A stretch of 44,235 nucleotides of DNA from Sulfurimonas sp. (GTDB taxonomy: Bacteria; Campylobacterota; Campylobacteria; Campylobacterales; Sulfurimonadaceae). The notes under the pieces were generated by a model. That model saw only the letters and a list, made by a program, of their open reading frames with translations. It had not been told where the DNA came from and ran no database searches. This document shows positions 8,343 through 17,651 of this stretch, one piece after another. Location of the stretch: contig NZ_JACUTS010000008.1 of assembly GCF_014859695.1 (NCBI RefSeq), positions 1 to 44,235 on the forward strand, written 5' to 3'. Made by a program: the position numbers and the translations under genes. How positions within the stretch are numbered: the first letter of the stretch is position 1; every line of letters begins with the position of its first letter.

Positions 8343-9443
8343 CTAGTTAAATTTTTCTTTCCCATATTTTACTAGGACACTAAATCTATTAATTGATCGT
8401 GTTCCATATTTTGTATTATCTATAAAATATTCATCATTTGATAAGTTTTTAGAAGTTTTATTTATTAAATCCTTCAGCTCAGTATCACTTTTATAAGAAT
8501 AGCTCAGCCCAATTGCTATTACTTCAAAAATAGACAAAGAGAACGGTCCAAGATATTTAGCTTTTTCTACGCTATATTTCTTAAAGCTATTGTCTTGCAA
8601 GGTATCATCCAACAACATAAACACTTTATTAAATATCTCTTCTTCGGCATCTTTGTCAAAATTTTCATCTAAAAAAACAGTTTTCATGGCATCTGTTAAT
8701 AACTCCGTTAAATCTGTATATTTTTTTATCTGATCTTGTTTTACATGTCTATAGACAACAAATCTTAAAACAATTTCCATATAGGCTTGCTCTTGTTCCT
8801 GTTTTATTGTTAATGGCAAACAACTTCTAAAATGCTCATTTTCAGATAATTTTTTTATCCAATCATATATTTTATGATCAATCATAATCAGTAAACAATT
8901 GCGAACTTCTTGCTCAGAAAGTCTACTTCCACCAGTGTTTAATCTTTGAAACAACTCATATTTCGCATTCTCATCACTTTCTTTCTTAATAATTTTTACA
9001 TCAATTTTTTCTCTTTTGAAGGCTCTTTTTATTTCTGCAGGTATTTCATTTTCTGGGTTAGAATGACTCCAATAAATACCTTCAAGAGATGGGATATATT
9101 CTGTTCCTATTAACTTTAATGGAGGGACAATTTTTTTATTTTCATCCTCAAATATTCCTAAAAAAGAAAATATTGTTGATAGTCTCTGCAAGCCATCAAC
9201 TACATCCCAGACCCCATCATCTCTTTGAGCAACAAAAATTGATGGCAATGGGATGCCAAGCAAAATCGATTCAATTAATTTACTTTTTTGAGAATCTGTC
9301 CACCGATAAATTCGCTGAAATTCCGGATGGATATCTATTTCTTTATCTCTATAAAGATTAATTATCTCTCCTATCGACATAGGATATGCATCTGTATGAA
9401 TCTTTCGTCTATTCTGATCTATTTCTTTTTCTATTTTTTTCAA
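8343..9443 (-). CDS. DUF262 (GmrSD N-terminal-like / ParB-fold) protein
   Basis: The protein carries the DUF262 signature: HPEFQRIYRWTDSQKSKLIE near residue 38, IPLPSIFV, then WDVVDGLQRLSTI with Asp83-Gly84-x-Gln-Arg-Leu, the DGQQR-type motif of GmrS-like ParB/Srx-fold NTPases. At 366 residues it has only the DUF262 part plus a helical C-terminus. I see no DUF1524 HNH domain, so it is not a full GmrSD type IV enzyme. It sits 15 bp after the restriction endonuclease gene and 2 bp before the HEPN gene in the same operon. A role in sensing modified or foreign DNA and controlling the HEPN partner is plausible but unproven. Confidence 0.82.
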   Translation of the reverse strand: MKKIEKEIDQNRRKIHTDAYPMSIGEIINLYRDKEIDIHPEFQRIYRWTDSQKSKLIESILLGIPLPSIFVAQRDDGVWDVVDGLQRLSTIFSFLGIFEDENKKIVPPLKLIGTEYIPSLEGIYWSHSNPENEIPAEIKRAFKREKIDVKIIKKESDENAKYELFQRLNTGGSRLSEQEVRNCLLIMIDHKIYDWIKKLSENEHFRSCLPLTIKQEQEQAYMEIVLRFVVYRHVKQDQIKKYTDLTELLTDAMKTVFLDENFDKDAEEEIFNKVFMLLDDTLQDNSFKKYSVEKAKYLGPFSLSIFEVIAIGLSYSYKSDTELKDLINKTSKNLSNDEYFIDNTKYGTRSINRFSVLVKYGKEKFN

Positions 9444-9458
9444 TTTAATATCCTTATT

Positions 9459-10442
9459 CTAGTGTGGTCCTAAAAATCTATCACCATTGAAATGAATCAT
9501 ATGATCTGGGTTGTCTGCTATCCAGACTTCAGTTTCCCATGCAATATCTGCAGCATGCTTCCTAAATTCTTTTTGATCTGGGAATGCGGTAACATAAACT
9601 CTACCAACCTTACACTCTTTCAAAGCATCTTCCAACTCAAGCCAACGCTTGGGAGAAACTGGACCTCTGCTTGTTACAGCTTCTATTAAAAAAAGCCATT
9701 TTTTATCTTTATCATATACAACAACATCCGGTAGTTTATCATGAGACATTGGAGGAACTCCCAATTTCAATAAATAATCATCTTCTAAATGCAAAAACTT
9801 TCCGCCTTCCTCTCTGCTACTAGCTGTGTCTCCTATATATAGTACTACACCGGATTTTCCTATAAATCTAGGACAAAACTCATGAACTATATCTGCATGT
9901 AATTCGTTATGTTTTCCAGGCGATAACGTTATCTCTTTCCCACTAGGCAATACAACTGGTATTTTAGTTTTATGAATTTTTTTGGAATACTGTTCTATAA
10001 GCGAAGGCACTTCATCTAGATGTTCTTGCACTTTTAATTTCCATTTGCCATGAGGGTACGCATGTAATATATTAATAACACTACGATTTAAAGAATAATT
10101 ATTTTTACTACTATTTGTAGCCCTTGCTGCGTCATCTCTATTTCTCTCAATTAATCCAGCCTGTTCAAATTGATGTAGTGTCTCTTTTCTGATTGACTCT
10201 CTGCTATTAGTTGCATACTTATGTTTATACTCTTTTTCTATAAATTTCATAATTTGATGCGTTGTTAATAATGGTGCACTCACTTTTTCCCATATATCTG
10301 CAGGTTTTATATTTGCTAATGCTAAGAAAACTCTTTGTGATCTATCGTTTTGCTGAGGCTTTGGCAGCTCTAGTGCGGATAAAATTTTTCCTGCATCTTC
10401 TAGCTTCTTTGCTATCAGCAAATCAACATTCTGTTCCACCAT
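9459..10442 (-). CDS. PstI/BsuBI-family type II restriction endonuclease
   Basis: The C-terminal half (about residues 160-327) matches the BsuBI/PstI endonuclease family: [17 protein letters not shown], then LPDVVVYD (Asp239) and [17 protein letters not shown] (Glu254), with an N-terminal winged-helix-like region before it. Members cut CTGCAG, so this recognition site is expected by family membership. It follows the cognate methyltransferase gene by 3 bp, so methylation can precede cutting during establishment. Length (327) agrees with the family (about 315-330) and no frame damage is seen, so an active enzyme is likely. Confidence 0.88.
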   Translation of the reverse strand: MVEQNVDLLIAKKLEDAGKILSALELPKPQQNDRSQRVFLALANIKPADIWEKVSAPLLTTHQIMKFIEKEYKHKYATNSRESIRKETLHQFEQAGLIERNRDDAARATNSSKNNYSLNRSVINILHAYPHGKWKLKVQEHLDEVPSLIEQYSKKIHKTKIPVVLPSGKEITLSPGKHNELHADIVHEFCPRFIGKSGVVLYIGDTASSREEGGKFLHLEDDYLLKLGVPPMSHDKLPDVVVYDKDKKWLFLIEAVTSRGPVSPKRWLELEDALKECKVGRVYVTAFPDQKEFRKHAADIAWETEVWIADNPDHMIHFNGDRFLGPH

Positions 10443-10445
10443 TGT

Positions 10446-12011
10446 TTAACCCTTAAATAGATATTTTAAAACTATTCTATCTAACGTTTCTTGAGTTACT
10501 TCTATGTCCACCAATTTCTTACCAATAGATTTTACAATATCTCTAGATGGAAACTTCATTACCCTAATTTCTGTGGCATTAACCTGTGTGTTCCCCGACA
10601 AGCAGCGAAAGTAACTATCCATAAATGTAGAATTAAATACTGCAGCTACTCCTAGTGCTTCTTCAAAATTCATCAAAGAATTTTGAACCCCGATGTAGTT
10701 TAATTTATTTCCAAATCCCACAAGTTCACTTCCATTGTTTGGCTTGTATACACCTGCAGTTAAACGTTTTTTTTCATCTTTGCTTGAAAAACGTTTCAGT
10801 AGAACATAAACATTATTTGTAAGTAAATGCTTACTTGAACCATCTACGACTCTAAACGTAACATCTTTTTTGTGCTTACCAGACCATGAAGCGGTCATTA
10901 ATTGTACATTATGTGGACGTAACAATGGTACAGTGTTATCAATAATACTCTTGCCATCTACGATATATTCTCTTGTTCTATGTTCAACTATTGGACCAGT
11001 TGAAATATAATAACCAGAATTAGAAAAGGTATTTTTTAATTGGTTTGCTTGCTGCATTATATAAGCATCACTCTCAGTTTCAGGAATATGAATTATCATT
11101 AAGTCGTAAGACGTGTCAAATATAAAAGCATTATCATAACTTTTTCCATTTTCATTAGATATATCTTTATTTGAATAACTAGAGGTTATAGATATTTTTT
11201 GCTTTTGCTTGCCTTTAGTCAATTTGCATATTATATTTTCCTGTAGAACGTTTGAGTCCTTAAACACTTTATCTCGTGACTGAAAAATATGTATTCTATC
11301 TAAACTAGAAACTGCAGATAAATATTGTCTAAAACCCTTAAAGTATAGTCCGTTTGTAAAGCTTCTTGGGATAATGGCTACCAATTGTCCATGCTCAGTC
11401 AAGCTAGACAAGCAAATAGCCATAATTGATGCATAAATATTTGGATCACCTTTATATAAGTCAGAAGTTGCCTTACTATATAAAGAATCTTTTACACTAT
11501 ATTTAAAATATGGCGGATTAATTATACATATGTCAAATGGCAATATAGTTTTGTCTTGATCTGGTCTGTTTAATACAAAGTCTTTACAGTGAATTTCAAA
11601 TTCAAGTATTATGTCATTTAACTCTTCAAACTCATATAATTTTTCTATCTGTGTCTGCAGATATTGAACTAACTCTTCATCTATTTCATATGCTGTTAAA
11701 TGTATATTTTTATATCCCATTGAGATGCAGTGTAACACGGCAGCAACCCCTAAAATACCTTCTCCAGCACCAGCATCTAGTATTCTTATCTGATTCCATA
11801 TTTTTTTATTTTCAGGAGGTAAAATCATCTTTGTCATATACTCTGCGATAGTTATGCTGGTAAAATATTGCCCAAGCTTTTTACTTTTTTCTTTGTTAAT
11901 TAATGCTGGATTTAATCTCTTGTCAAATATTTTATTCAATATCATACAAGTCAGATTCAAAATTTCAACATTTTTTTCTAAACTACTAGGGGGATCTTTT
12001 TTTTTATTCAT
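10446..12011 (-). CDS. N6-adenine DNA methyltransferase of the PstI/BsuBI system
   Basis: This is an Eco57I/BsuBI-type adenine methyltransferase that protects the host from the endonuclease encoded next to it. GQYFTSITIAEYM lies at about residues 47-59. The AdoMet-binding motif I is ILDAGAGEG (77-85), and the catalytic motif IV is NPPY (Asn165-Tyr168). A long C-terminal target-recognition region follows. Its start overlaps the stop of the small helix-turn-helix gene by 4 nt. At 521 residues it is in the family range. Expected product is CTGCAG methylated on adenine, based on the PstI-like partner. Confidence 0.88.
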   Translation of the reverse strand: MNKKKDPPSSLEKNVEILNLTCMILNKIFDKRLNPALINKEKSKKLGQYFTSITIAEYMTKMILPPENKKIWNQIRILDAGAGEGILGVAAVLHCISMGYKNIHLTAYEIDEELVQYLQTQIEKLYEFEELNDIILEFEIHCKDFVLNRPDQDKTILPFDICIINPPYFKYSVKDSLYSKATSDLYKGDPNIYASIMAICLSSLTEHGQLVAIIPRSFTNGLYFKGFRQYLSAVSSLDRIHIFQSRDKVFKDSNVLQENIICKLTKGKQKQKISITSSYSNKDISNENGKSYDNAFIFDTSYDLMIIHIPETESDAYIMQQANQLKNTFSNSGYYISTGPIVEHRTREYIVDGKSIIDNTVPLLRPHNVQLMTASWSGKHKKDVTFRVVDGSSKHLLTNNVYVLLKRFSSKDEKKRLTAGVYKPNNGSELVGFGNKLNYIGVQNSLMNFEEALGVAAVFNSTFMDSYFRCLSGNTQVNATEIRVMKFPSRDIVKSIGKKLVDIEVTQETLDRIVLKYLFKG

Positions 12012-12196
12012 TTTAATCCGTATTGTTTTGCTACTTTTAACACATCAAGATAATCTAATACCAGGGACATCCGATTCGGGATTACCCCATCTTTCCATTG
12101 ATTTACTATTTGATAACCAAACCCTATGATGACCAAAAATTCTTTTTGTGTTAATTCTAGCTTATTCAATCTTGCCAAGAAATCCTCCCTTTTCAT
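12008..12196 (-). CDS. small helix-turn-helix regulator of the restriction operon
   Basis: This 62-residue protein consists almost entirely of an XRE/Cro-like helix-turn-helix: LTQKEFLVIIGFGYQIVNQW. It is the first gene of the five-gene unit and overlaps the methyltransferase start by 4 nt. Its place is like that of a controller (C) protein, which times methyltransferase and endonuclease expression, but it is shorter than typical C proteins (about 80 residues) and I cannot point to a clear C-box. The ribosome-binding site is weak (AGAAG), and the predicted promoter would leave a very short leader. Confidence 0.65.
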   Translation of the reverse strand: MKREDFLARLNKLELTQKEFLVIIGFGYQIVNQWKDGVIPNRMSLVLDYLDVLKVAKQYGLK

Positions 12197-12209
12197 TTAC
12201 TTCTGTTAT

Positions 12210-12239
12210 ATTATAAATATATTATCAAAAAAGTCCCAA
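12210..12239 (-). promoter_or_regulatory. candidate promoter of the HTH-methyltransferase-endonuclease operon
   Basis: On the minus strand TTGGGA (12234-12239), an 18-bp spacer and a perfect TATAAT (12210-12215) lie just upstream of the start codon at 12196. Transcription would start about 7 nt before the ATG, giving an almost leaderless mRNA, as seen for several restriction controller genes. This is sequence inference only. The rest of 12197-12368 is AT-rich, with no gene visible. Confidence 0.45.
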
Positions 12240-12368
12240 TTACATACTTTTATTATTTACTATAAAACAATATATCAAGGGGCTTTGTTTTAAATGATTA
12301 TAAGACAGAAGAAGTTATAACAGTCGTAGTTGCCACATAACTAGCTTTTTAACTAAGTCAACAAATAT

Positions 12369-14342
12369 TTATTCCATGCTTTTCTTATAGCTCTCAATGT
12401 TACTATGATTCCAATGCCTATCGTAAAATAGTTTTATAGGAAAGAACCACAATGCTGATACTACCGTTAAAGCCAATGGTATCCACGGTTCTTTTAGTAT
12501 CTCAATGTCATACATAGAAATATAAAAAGCAACCGGCAAATATACAGCAATAAACAAAAGTAATATCAATCGAGAATTTTGTTTCCAGTTTTCAACATTA
12601 TCATCAATTTCTACTTTTTTCAAAGCTTTTTTTGTTGCTTCAAGTTCTGAATTTAAGCCAAGAACTTTATCCTGTGTTTGACCATATTCCTTTTCAAGCT
12701 TTTTAATAAGTTTCTTTTCGTCAGCTCTTTTTTGCTTTGTCTCTTCTATTTTTCCTAATTCATGAGTAAATTTTTCTATTATCGTAGAAAGTGCTTCAAC
12801 TCTCTCTATCTCTAACTGTTCTTGTTTTTTGGCTTCATCTTCCAATCGTTTGACAAATTCTTCCTTATCTTCACTTGCCAACCGATTAAGTTCATCTATA
12901 TTTGTTAATTGTTTATCTGCGATTCTAGTGGCTATTCTTATAATATCTTGTGTTGACACTTCATCTTTTGCATATTTTTCTATGTTGCCCTCAAATTCTT
13001 TAATAATCGAAGTTTGGGGCAAAGAAGCGGTAAACGTCAATGATACTAATGAAGACAACCCGATATCAGCCATTTCACTTGCAGATACAACTTCATTAAC
13101 CTGCGGATTACTCAACCACAGAATGCTCAGAAGATCGTCTGCCTTGATAATTTCTGGTTGATAGGTTTTTTCATACTGTTGCTTAAACCCTCGTGATATA
13201 GCATTATTAACAAACCAACAATTTACATCAGCAAAATCTGAAATCTTTTTGTTTCCTCTTTTTTCTTTTACATAATGAAGGGCAAAAGTATCATGTTGTG
13301 CCGAGATGTCACTAGTTCTCTTCTGCTTGTAGGAAGAATAATCTGGGCTAGCAAGCGCTATTTTTTTAATTTCTTTATCAATTGATACTTTATTTATATT
13401 AAAGCTCAATACTTGTACTTCTATATTATCGATCATTCTTTCGAGATCTGCTTGCGTCAAGTTTCTTCGTTCACATGCATTGTATATGTCTTCCATATAG
13501 ACTTGTTTTACAAAAAAAGACTTATGCAACCCATCGGCTTTTTTCTTCAGTAACGATTTAATTTCTTCGATTGTTTCTTCTAAAATTGTCAATATATAGC
13601 CTTGTTGTTTGGCAATTTTAAGCAGTGTATTGCAGGTATGTGTCGATTCTGGAGTATTTAAATCTAATAAGCTAATTATAAAGTTTGTATCAAAAAGAAG
13701 TTCGATATTCATGCATATATCTGTTGGCTTATATTCAAGATACTCAGAGAGAATAGAACCTAAATATAAACTTTTCAACAAATCATATACCGGAGGAATA
13801 TTACGAAAATAGTTTACAAATTGAACTTCAATTGAATAATCGTGCCCATTTAGTTCTTCTGAATGAGATAAATATTTTGCAAGGGAAAGCTTGTTTTTTT
13901 CTAAAAATGAAAATATCGATTTGCTATCCTCTACTATTAGATTTGATTTTCCGCAAAAATCTTGAAATAGCTGTTCAAGTTTTTTAATTTCTTCTTTTCT
14001 TTTTCTGACACTTTCTTCAAACTCAACAAATGTATAATTTGCGATAGCAAATGAATTGTCATCATTAAGAATAAATGCTCCTGCATTTGTATTTTGCAAT
14101 TCTAATGCAATTACCTCTAATATACTCCTCAATACAGGAACGGGAAATTCAATATCATAAAGTATTTTCGCATAATCAACAATCTCGGTAAGATTTTTAC
14201 CACCATATATTTTATTAGTATTCATTTTTGAAAGCGTTCTTTTGATTAAAGGAACAAAAATATCCAATGGTCCTCTAATCAAAGTAGCATTATTTCTAAT
14301 ATGCGCCAACAAACTATATGTAATCGCTTTATTTATACTCAT
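12369..14342 (-). CDS. PIN-like nuclease with coiled coil and C-terminal membrane anchor
   Basis: No named family is recognised with certainty. A PIN-like domain spans about residues 212-385: FDTNFII (Asp218), ILEETIEEI (Glu near 253), AQHDTFALHYV (Asp351) and ADVNCWFVNN (Asp372) give the four acidic positions of the fold. Residues 1-200 are helical and unassigned. About 475-585 is a charged coiled coil rich in Glu and Lys. Two hydrophobic segments (LILLLFIAVYLPVAFYI and IPLALTVVSALWFF) near 592-640 would anchor the protein in the inner membrane. The gene stands alone, with about 170 bp upstream of the restriction operon. A membrane-tethered RNase acting in defence is inferred from the domains and context. 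Confidence 0.6.
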   Translation of the reverse strand: MSINKAITYSLLAHIRNNATLIRGPLDIFVPLIKRTLSKMNTNKIYGGKNLTEIVDYAKILYDIEFPVPVLRSILEVIALELQNTNAGAFILNDDNSFAIANYTFVEFEESVRKRKEEIKKLEQLFQDFCGKSNLIVEDSKSIFSFLEKNKLSLAKYLSHSEELNGHDYSIEVQFVNYFRNIPPVYDLLKSLYLGSILSEYLEYKPTDICMNIELLFDTNFIISLLDLNTPESTHTCNTLLKIAKQQGYILTILEETIEEIKSLLKKKADGLHKSFFVKQVYMEDIYNACERRNLTQADLERMIDNIEVQVLSFNINKVSIDKEIKKIALASPDYSSYKQKRTSDISAQHDTFALHYVKEKRGNKKISDFADVNCWFVNNAISRGFKQQYEKTYQPEIIKADDLLSILWLSNPQVNEVVSASEMADIGLSSLVSLTFTASLPQTSIIKEFEGNIEKYAKDEVSTQDIIRIATRIADKQLTNIDELNRLASEDKEEFVKRLEDEAKKQEQLEIERVEALSTIIEKFTHELGKIEETKQKRADEKKLIKKLEKEYGQTQDKVLGLNSELEATKKALKKVEIDDNVENWKQNSRLILLLFIAVYLPVAFYISMYDIEILKEPWIPLALTVVSALWFFPIKLFYDRHWNHSNIESYKKSME

Positions 14343-14383
14343 ATTTTAATTCCCCATAACTAACTTTAGATTTTATTATATTT

Positions 14384-15112
14384 TTATTTTAAAATAAAGA
14401 TATTCGAACTCCCTTGAATCTTTGCAATTCGTCCACTTCTCTCAACTTCCCACTCGTTAGACGGGTACATCTTATTCCAAGCTTCATATTTTAGCATCTC
14501 TTGCTTAGATATCTTCATATCGTATTGCTTGTTGAAATAGAGATAGGTTCTTGCAATCACTCCACGAAGCTCTTCTCTCACTCTTGCTCTGTCAGCTTTA
14601 AAATCTACCTCGAATTTACACTCACCATACTGTCCTGTAGTTGGCAATTCAAAATCAAACCTAAAGTTGCTTCTATCTGCGTTTAATTCTCCGATGGCAG
14701 GTTGAAGATTATGTATATCGGCTTCCATAATACGGAACTCTTTGCTCACCTTTTTGCAGCACCTGCGCCCTTTATACGACTTTCCTTTAGTATTTACACA
14801 CTGAGCATCACCGTCTCTCCAGCAGCTAAACTGACGACCGAAATTTTCAGCTGGTATGATATGCTCCCACTCTATGCGTCTGGCACGTTCGTTTTTCTTG
14901 CCTTTTTTTGTATATTCGTTACGAGGAACATAACCACATGAATTTCTGTCAATCATGTTATCTTTATTGGTATAGTTATATTTACAACCGCAATAAAAGG
15001 TAACCTGATGATCTCGATGGATTTTGCGGAGTTCTTTTTTGGACTTGGAAAAGGATTCATTGTCTCCGAAAACGGAAATTATCAAAAATAAAAATGTTAG
15101 AAAAATTTTCAT
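14384..15112 (-). CDS. secreted endonuclease I (Dns/EndA/Vvn family)
   Basis: This is a sequence-nonspecific, exported DNase. A signal peptide is clear when starting at ATG 15112 (KIFLTFLFLIISVFG); an in-frame ATG at 15154 would add 14 residues before it and spoil the N-terminus. The catalytic EWEHIIPAENFG (Glu83-His84) and the later DIHNLQPAIGELNADRSN stretch match the endonuclease I metal-binding site. Eight or more cysteines (YCGC, NSCGY, FSCW, GRRCC) fit a disulphide-bonded periplasmic or secreted enzyme. Length (242) is normal. In Campylobacter, prophage-like islands carry dns genes that block natural transformation; a similar role is likely here and fits with the comM disruption. Confidence 0.88.
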   Translation of the reverse strand: MKIFLTFLFLIISVFGDNESFSKSKKELRKIHRDHQVTFYCGCKYNYTNKDNMIDRNSCGYVPRNEYTKKGKKNERARRIEWEHIIPAENFGRQFSCWRDGDAQCVNTKGKSYKGRRCCKKVSKEFRIMEADIHNLQPAIGELNADRSNFRFDFELPTTGQYGECKFEVDFKADRARVREELRGVIARTYLYFNKQYDMKISKQEMLKYEAWNKMYPSNEWEVERSGRIAKIQGSSNIFILK

Positions 15113-15440
15113 AAAAAGCTCACTTAGTTTTTTTCTAAGCAGTATATCTATCAAGCTCTATTTTTATCATTAATCCAAATAAAATTTATTGATTGAAATA
15201 TAATTTATGATAATATTAAGCTAGTTACTAAAAGATGATCTGGCTACACTTCTTAGGACATAGAAATGGTAGAATTTCTACATAAATAAGTGAGGGGTTA
15301 CAGATTACTTGAAAGGTCACTTTTTTGTTCCATAACCCCTTAAGTTTTGTGGAACTTTGTTGTTTTGACTTTTTGAACACTTTGTGGAACACAGAAAACT
15401 CGTGATAGCTAATATTGTTACAAATATAAGGACTTTAGGA
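15113..15440. other. intergenic region with inverted and direct repeats, no gene seen
   Basis: No coding frame is convincing between the endonuclease I gene and the attC-like site. The region holds a 13-bp perfect palindrome GTAGAATTTCTAC (15269-15281), an inverted pair AGGGGTTA (15293-15300) and TAACCCCT (15333-15340), and a direct repeat TTTGTGGAAC at 15346-15355 and 15381-15390 with an inverted TGTTCCA at 15326-15332. The purpose is unknown. The repeats could be binding sites or debris from cassette insertion. Confidence 0.4.
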
Positions 15441-15511
15441 ATTTAACGTTTAAAATGAGCAATCAAAAATCCGCCTGCGGTTTTTTGATTGGCTCGACTG
15501 TTTTGTTATGT
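15441..15511 (-). repeat. attC-like site (integron cassette recombination site) after the OLD gene
   Basis: Read on the minus strand, directly after the OLD stop codon, the site starts with CATAAC (R''-like) and ends with GTTAAAT, a perfect match to the R' consensus GTTRRRY. Between them lies an imperfect hairpin: AATCAAAAA-T-CCGC (15461-15474) pairs with GCGGTTTTTTGATT (15477-15490), and GAGC pairs with GCTC across a single bulged base at 15491, like the extrahelical base of attC sites. The central hairpin with its T run could also work as a rho-independent terminator, so the attC call leans on the matching site at 17652-17707. Confidence 0.55.
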
Positions 15512-17527
15512 TTACTTCAAAACTTTATTTATATTTTCAATCAAATTTTTCCATTTTTCTTGTTCTGTAGTAGCTAAGTCATTAGCTTCATGAGTTCTAG
15601 TCCATCTAATATAAGCTTTTGCTAATTTATATTTAGAAAAATCATTTATTTCACTTGAGAATAGCTCAATAATTGGTCTGTTTGGTTGCTTACTTGCAAC
15701 TTCTGAAGTGTCAATACCAAATTCTTCATTAGCTACATTGATTAATGTTTCTCTAAGAAGGTCTTCTATCTCTGCCTTTGGTACATCACAGTAGTCTTTA
15801 GTTCGTAAAATATTCTTATTTCCTAGTGTATGTACCAAGCTATCTTGTTGAGCTGCTTGGTCCCCTGCTGAATCAGAATCAAGCAAAGCTGCAACTTTAA
15901 GTTTATGAGCATGTAATATAGTGGCATAATATACGACTTTCCCAGCCGAATTAGCGAAGACTAAAGCAATTTTTTCATTTAAATTAACTATATTTTCTGC
16001 TCTTAACATCTCTGCTGTTGCTTCAATATACCAATAATCTGTAATCCCTTCTAAAACTAAATTTCTTTGTTGTGAAAATAAACTGTTTGCAAGATCATAA
16101 CCTAATGCCTCCTGTAGTGGAAGTAATCCAGCTGGATCTCCTGAGGAAAGAGTAGTATGAACTTTGGTTCCATCAGTTCTATTTTTCATTTCAACCACTC
16201 TCACTATGTCTAATTCATCAGGTCCAACAAGAAAAGGGGAATGAGTACTAAAAAGTGTTTGATTATTCTCAGCAAGTCTAGAAATAGTTTCTCTAAAATC
16301 TCGTTGCTTTAGAGCATGCAAACTCATTCCTGGTTCATCTAATAGTAATATTGCATTTTCGTGTTTATCCATCGCCTCGGAGAAAAATACTACAAAAAAT
16401 GAAACTAGCCACTGAAAACCTTCAGACCTTTGGTCTAACTCAATATCAACTCCAATATCATCTTCAACTACAACTTTCAGATATTGACCGTCTGCTGTGA
16501 CTTTAAGTTTATCCGCTTCTGGTCTATCAGGGTTAGGCATCCAAGCAGAACGAATCTCTTTTGTAAGCCTGACACTAGCAGCATTAAGTTGATAGCTTCT
16601 GTTATCTAGCTTGTCTTTGTATATTTTCAAACCCGCAACATCATTTATAGCTGGGCTAGGAGTGTTACCTAAATCTGCTAACTCTTTGGCAGTAAAACCA
16701 AGAAGTTTAAGCAAACAAAGGTTCCCATAATCATAATATTTATCATCAAGAATATTCTGTGTCACTCTTTGTGAAAGATGTGCTAAATGAATTGAAGGCT
16801 TAACCTTAAAATAGTTATTAAATAAAATAAATACTGGTAACCTAGTATGTAATATCTCTAGTACTTTAGCTTGTATTGAATTTTTTTGAATGTCTTCTTG
16901 TAGTTTATCATATCTTTTCTCTTCATCTGCATTATCTTCTTTGACAAATTTATAATTGTCATCTAGCCATTTTTTTAATGATATTTCAACCTCACCAGAT
17001 ATTAGTTTATGATCAGACCATTCAGCTGTAAGTGTTGTAAATAAAACAGTTGGCTTATTCTTATCATCGGTTGGAGAAGTTTCTAAATATTGTTCATCCA
17101 TATGTGCACACATTCTTGAAAAGCTCTTTTTTATATCTTTAAAATATAATTTTTCTGGATTATCAATTAAAGTATGTGTTGCTTCATTATTAAGTTTTCT
17201 AGAAAATTGATAGGTACAGTTGTGAAACTCTTTTGGAATTAAGGCTTTATCATGCTCGTCTAATTCGAAGTACCCTGTTACAACTATTAGTTTTGTAGGA
17301 TCAACTTTACCTGTTGTAATATCGTTATACATTGAACGAGGATAATCCCGTAATGCATCAAATCCTTCAATATCTTCTGGCTTATTTAATTGCTGTAAAG
17401 CTTTAAGTAAAACAGTTTTACCTGCTTCGTTAGGTCCTACCAAAATAGTTTTAAATTTTTCAACCTCAAATTCACCCGAATCAACAATGCTTCTATAATT
17501 TTGTACTCTTGCTTTTGTTAGTCTCAT
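15512..17527 (-). CDS. OLD-family ATPase/TOPRIM nuclease
   Basis: This is an overcoming-lysogenization-defect nuclease. The N-terminal ABC-type ATPase has Walker A GPNEAGKT (about residues 31-38) and, further on, LLLDEPGMSLH as signature/Walker B region plus FSTHSPFL. The C-terminal TOPRIM nuclease domain shows LVLEGITDYW (Glu493) and LLDSDSAG (Asp550, Asp552). Length (671) is full. No UvrD-like helicase gene is adjacent, so it is not a Gabija pair; it looks like a single-gene class 1 OLD. It is bounded on both sides by attC-like sites in the same orientation, as a gene in an integron cassette of about 2.2 kb. DNA cleavage in phage defence is inferred from the family. Confidence 0.85.
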   Translation of the reverse strand: MRLTKARVQNYRSIVDSGEFEVEKFKTILVGPNEAGKTVLLKALQQLNKPEDIEGFDALRDYPRSMYNDITTGKVDPTKLIVVTGYFELDEHDKALIPKEFHNCTYQFSRKLNNEATHTLIDNPEKLYFKDIKKSFSRMCAHMDEQYLETSPTDDKNKPTVLFTTLTAEWSDHKLISGEVEISLKKWLDDNYKFVKEDNADEEKRYDKLQEDIQKNSIQAKVLEILHTRLPVFILFNNYFKVKPSIHLAHLSQRVTQNILDDKYYDYGNLCLLKLLGFTAKELADLGNTPSPAINDVAGLKIYKDKLDNRSYQLNAASVRLTKEIRSAWMPNPDRPEADKLKVTADGQYLKVVVEDDIGVDIELDQRSEGFQWLVSFFVVFFSEAMDKHENAILLLDEPGMSLHALKQRDFRETISRLAENNQTLFSTHSPFLVGPDELDIVRVVEMKNRTDGTKVHTTLSSGDPAGLLPLQEALGYDLANSLFSQQRNLVLEGITDYWYIEATAEMLRAENIVNLNEKIALVFANSAGKVVYYATILHAHKLKVAALLDSDSAGDQAAQQDSLVHTLGNKNILRTKDYCDVPKAEIEDLLRETLINVANEEFGIDTSEVASKQPNRPIIELFSSEINDFSKYKLAKAYIRWTRTHEANDLATTEQEKWKNLIENINKVLK

Positions 17528-17651
17528 TCGCTATTTCCTCTCAATTTTTTATTATTGGTGATATCGTGCAAACTACATATGTAACTATTCATATAAGGAA
17601 CATTATAACGAAAACATATAAAATATTAAATATTAACGGAATATGATTCAA

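Noticed and set aside
8343-9443. Full GmrSD type IV restriction enzyme
   Set aside because: The DUF1524 HNH nuclease domain is absent; only the DUF262 part is present.
15293-15340. AGGGGTTA/TAACCCCT inverted pair as a third attC site
   Set aside because: The GTT and AAC ends point the wrong way for an attC on either strand, and no L-box pairing is seen.
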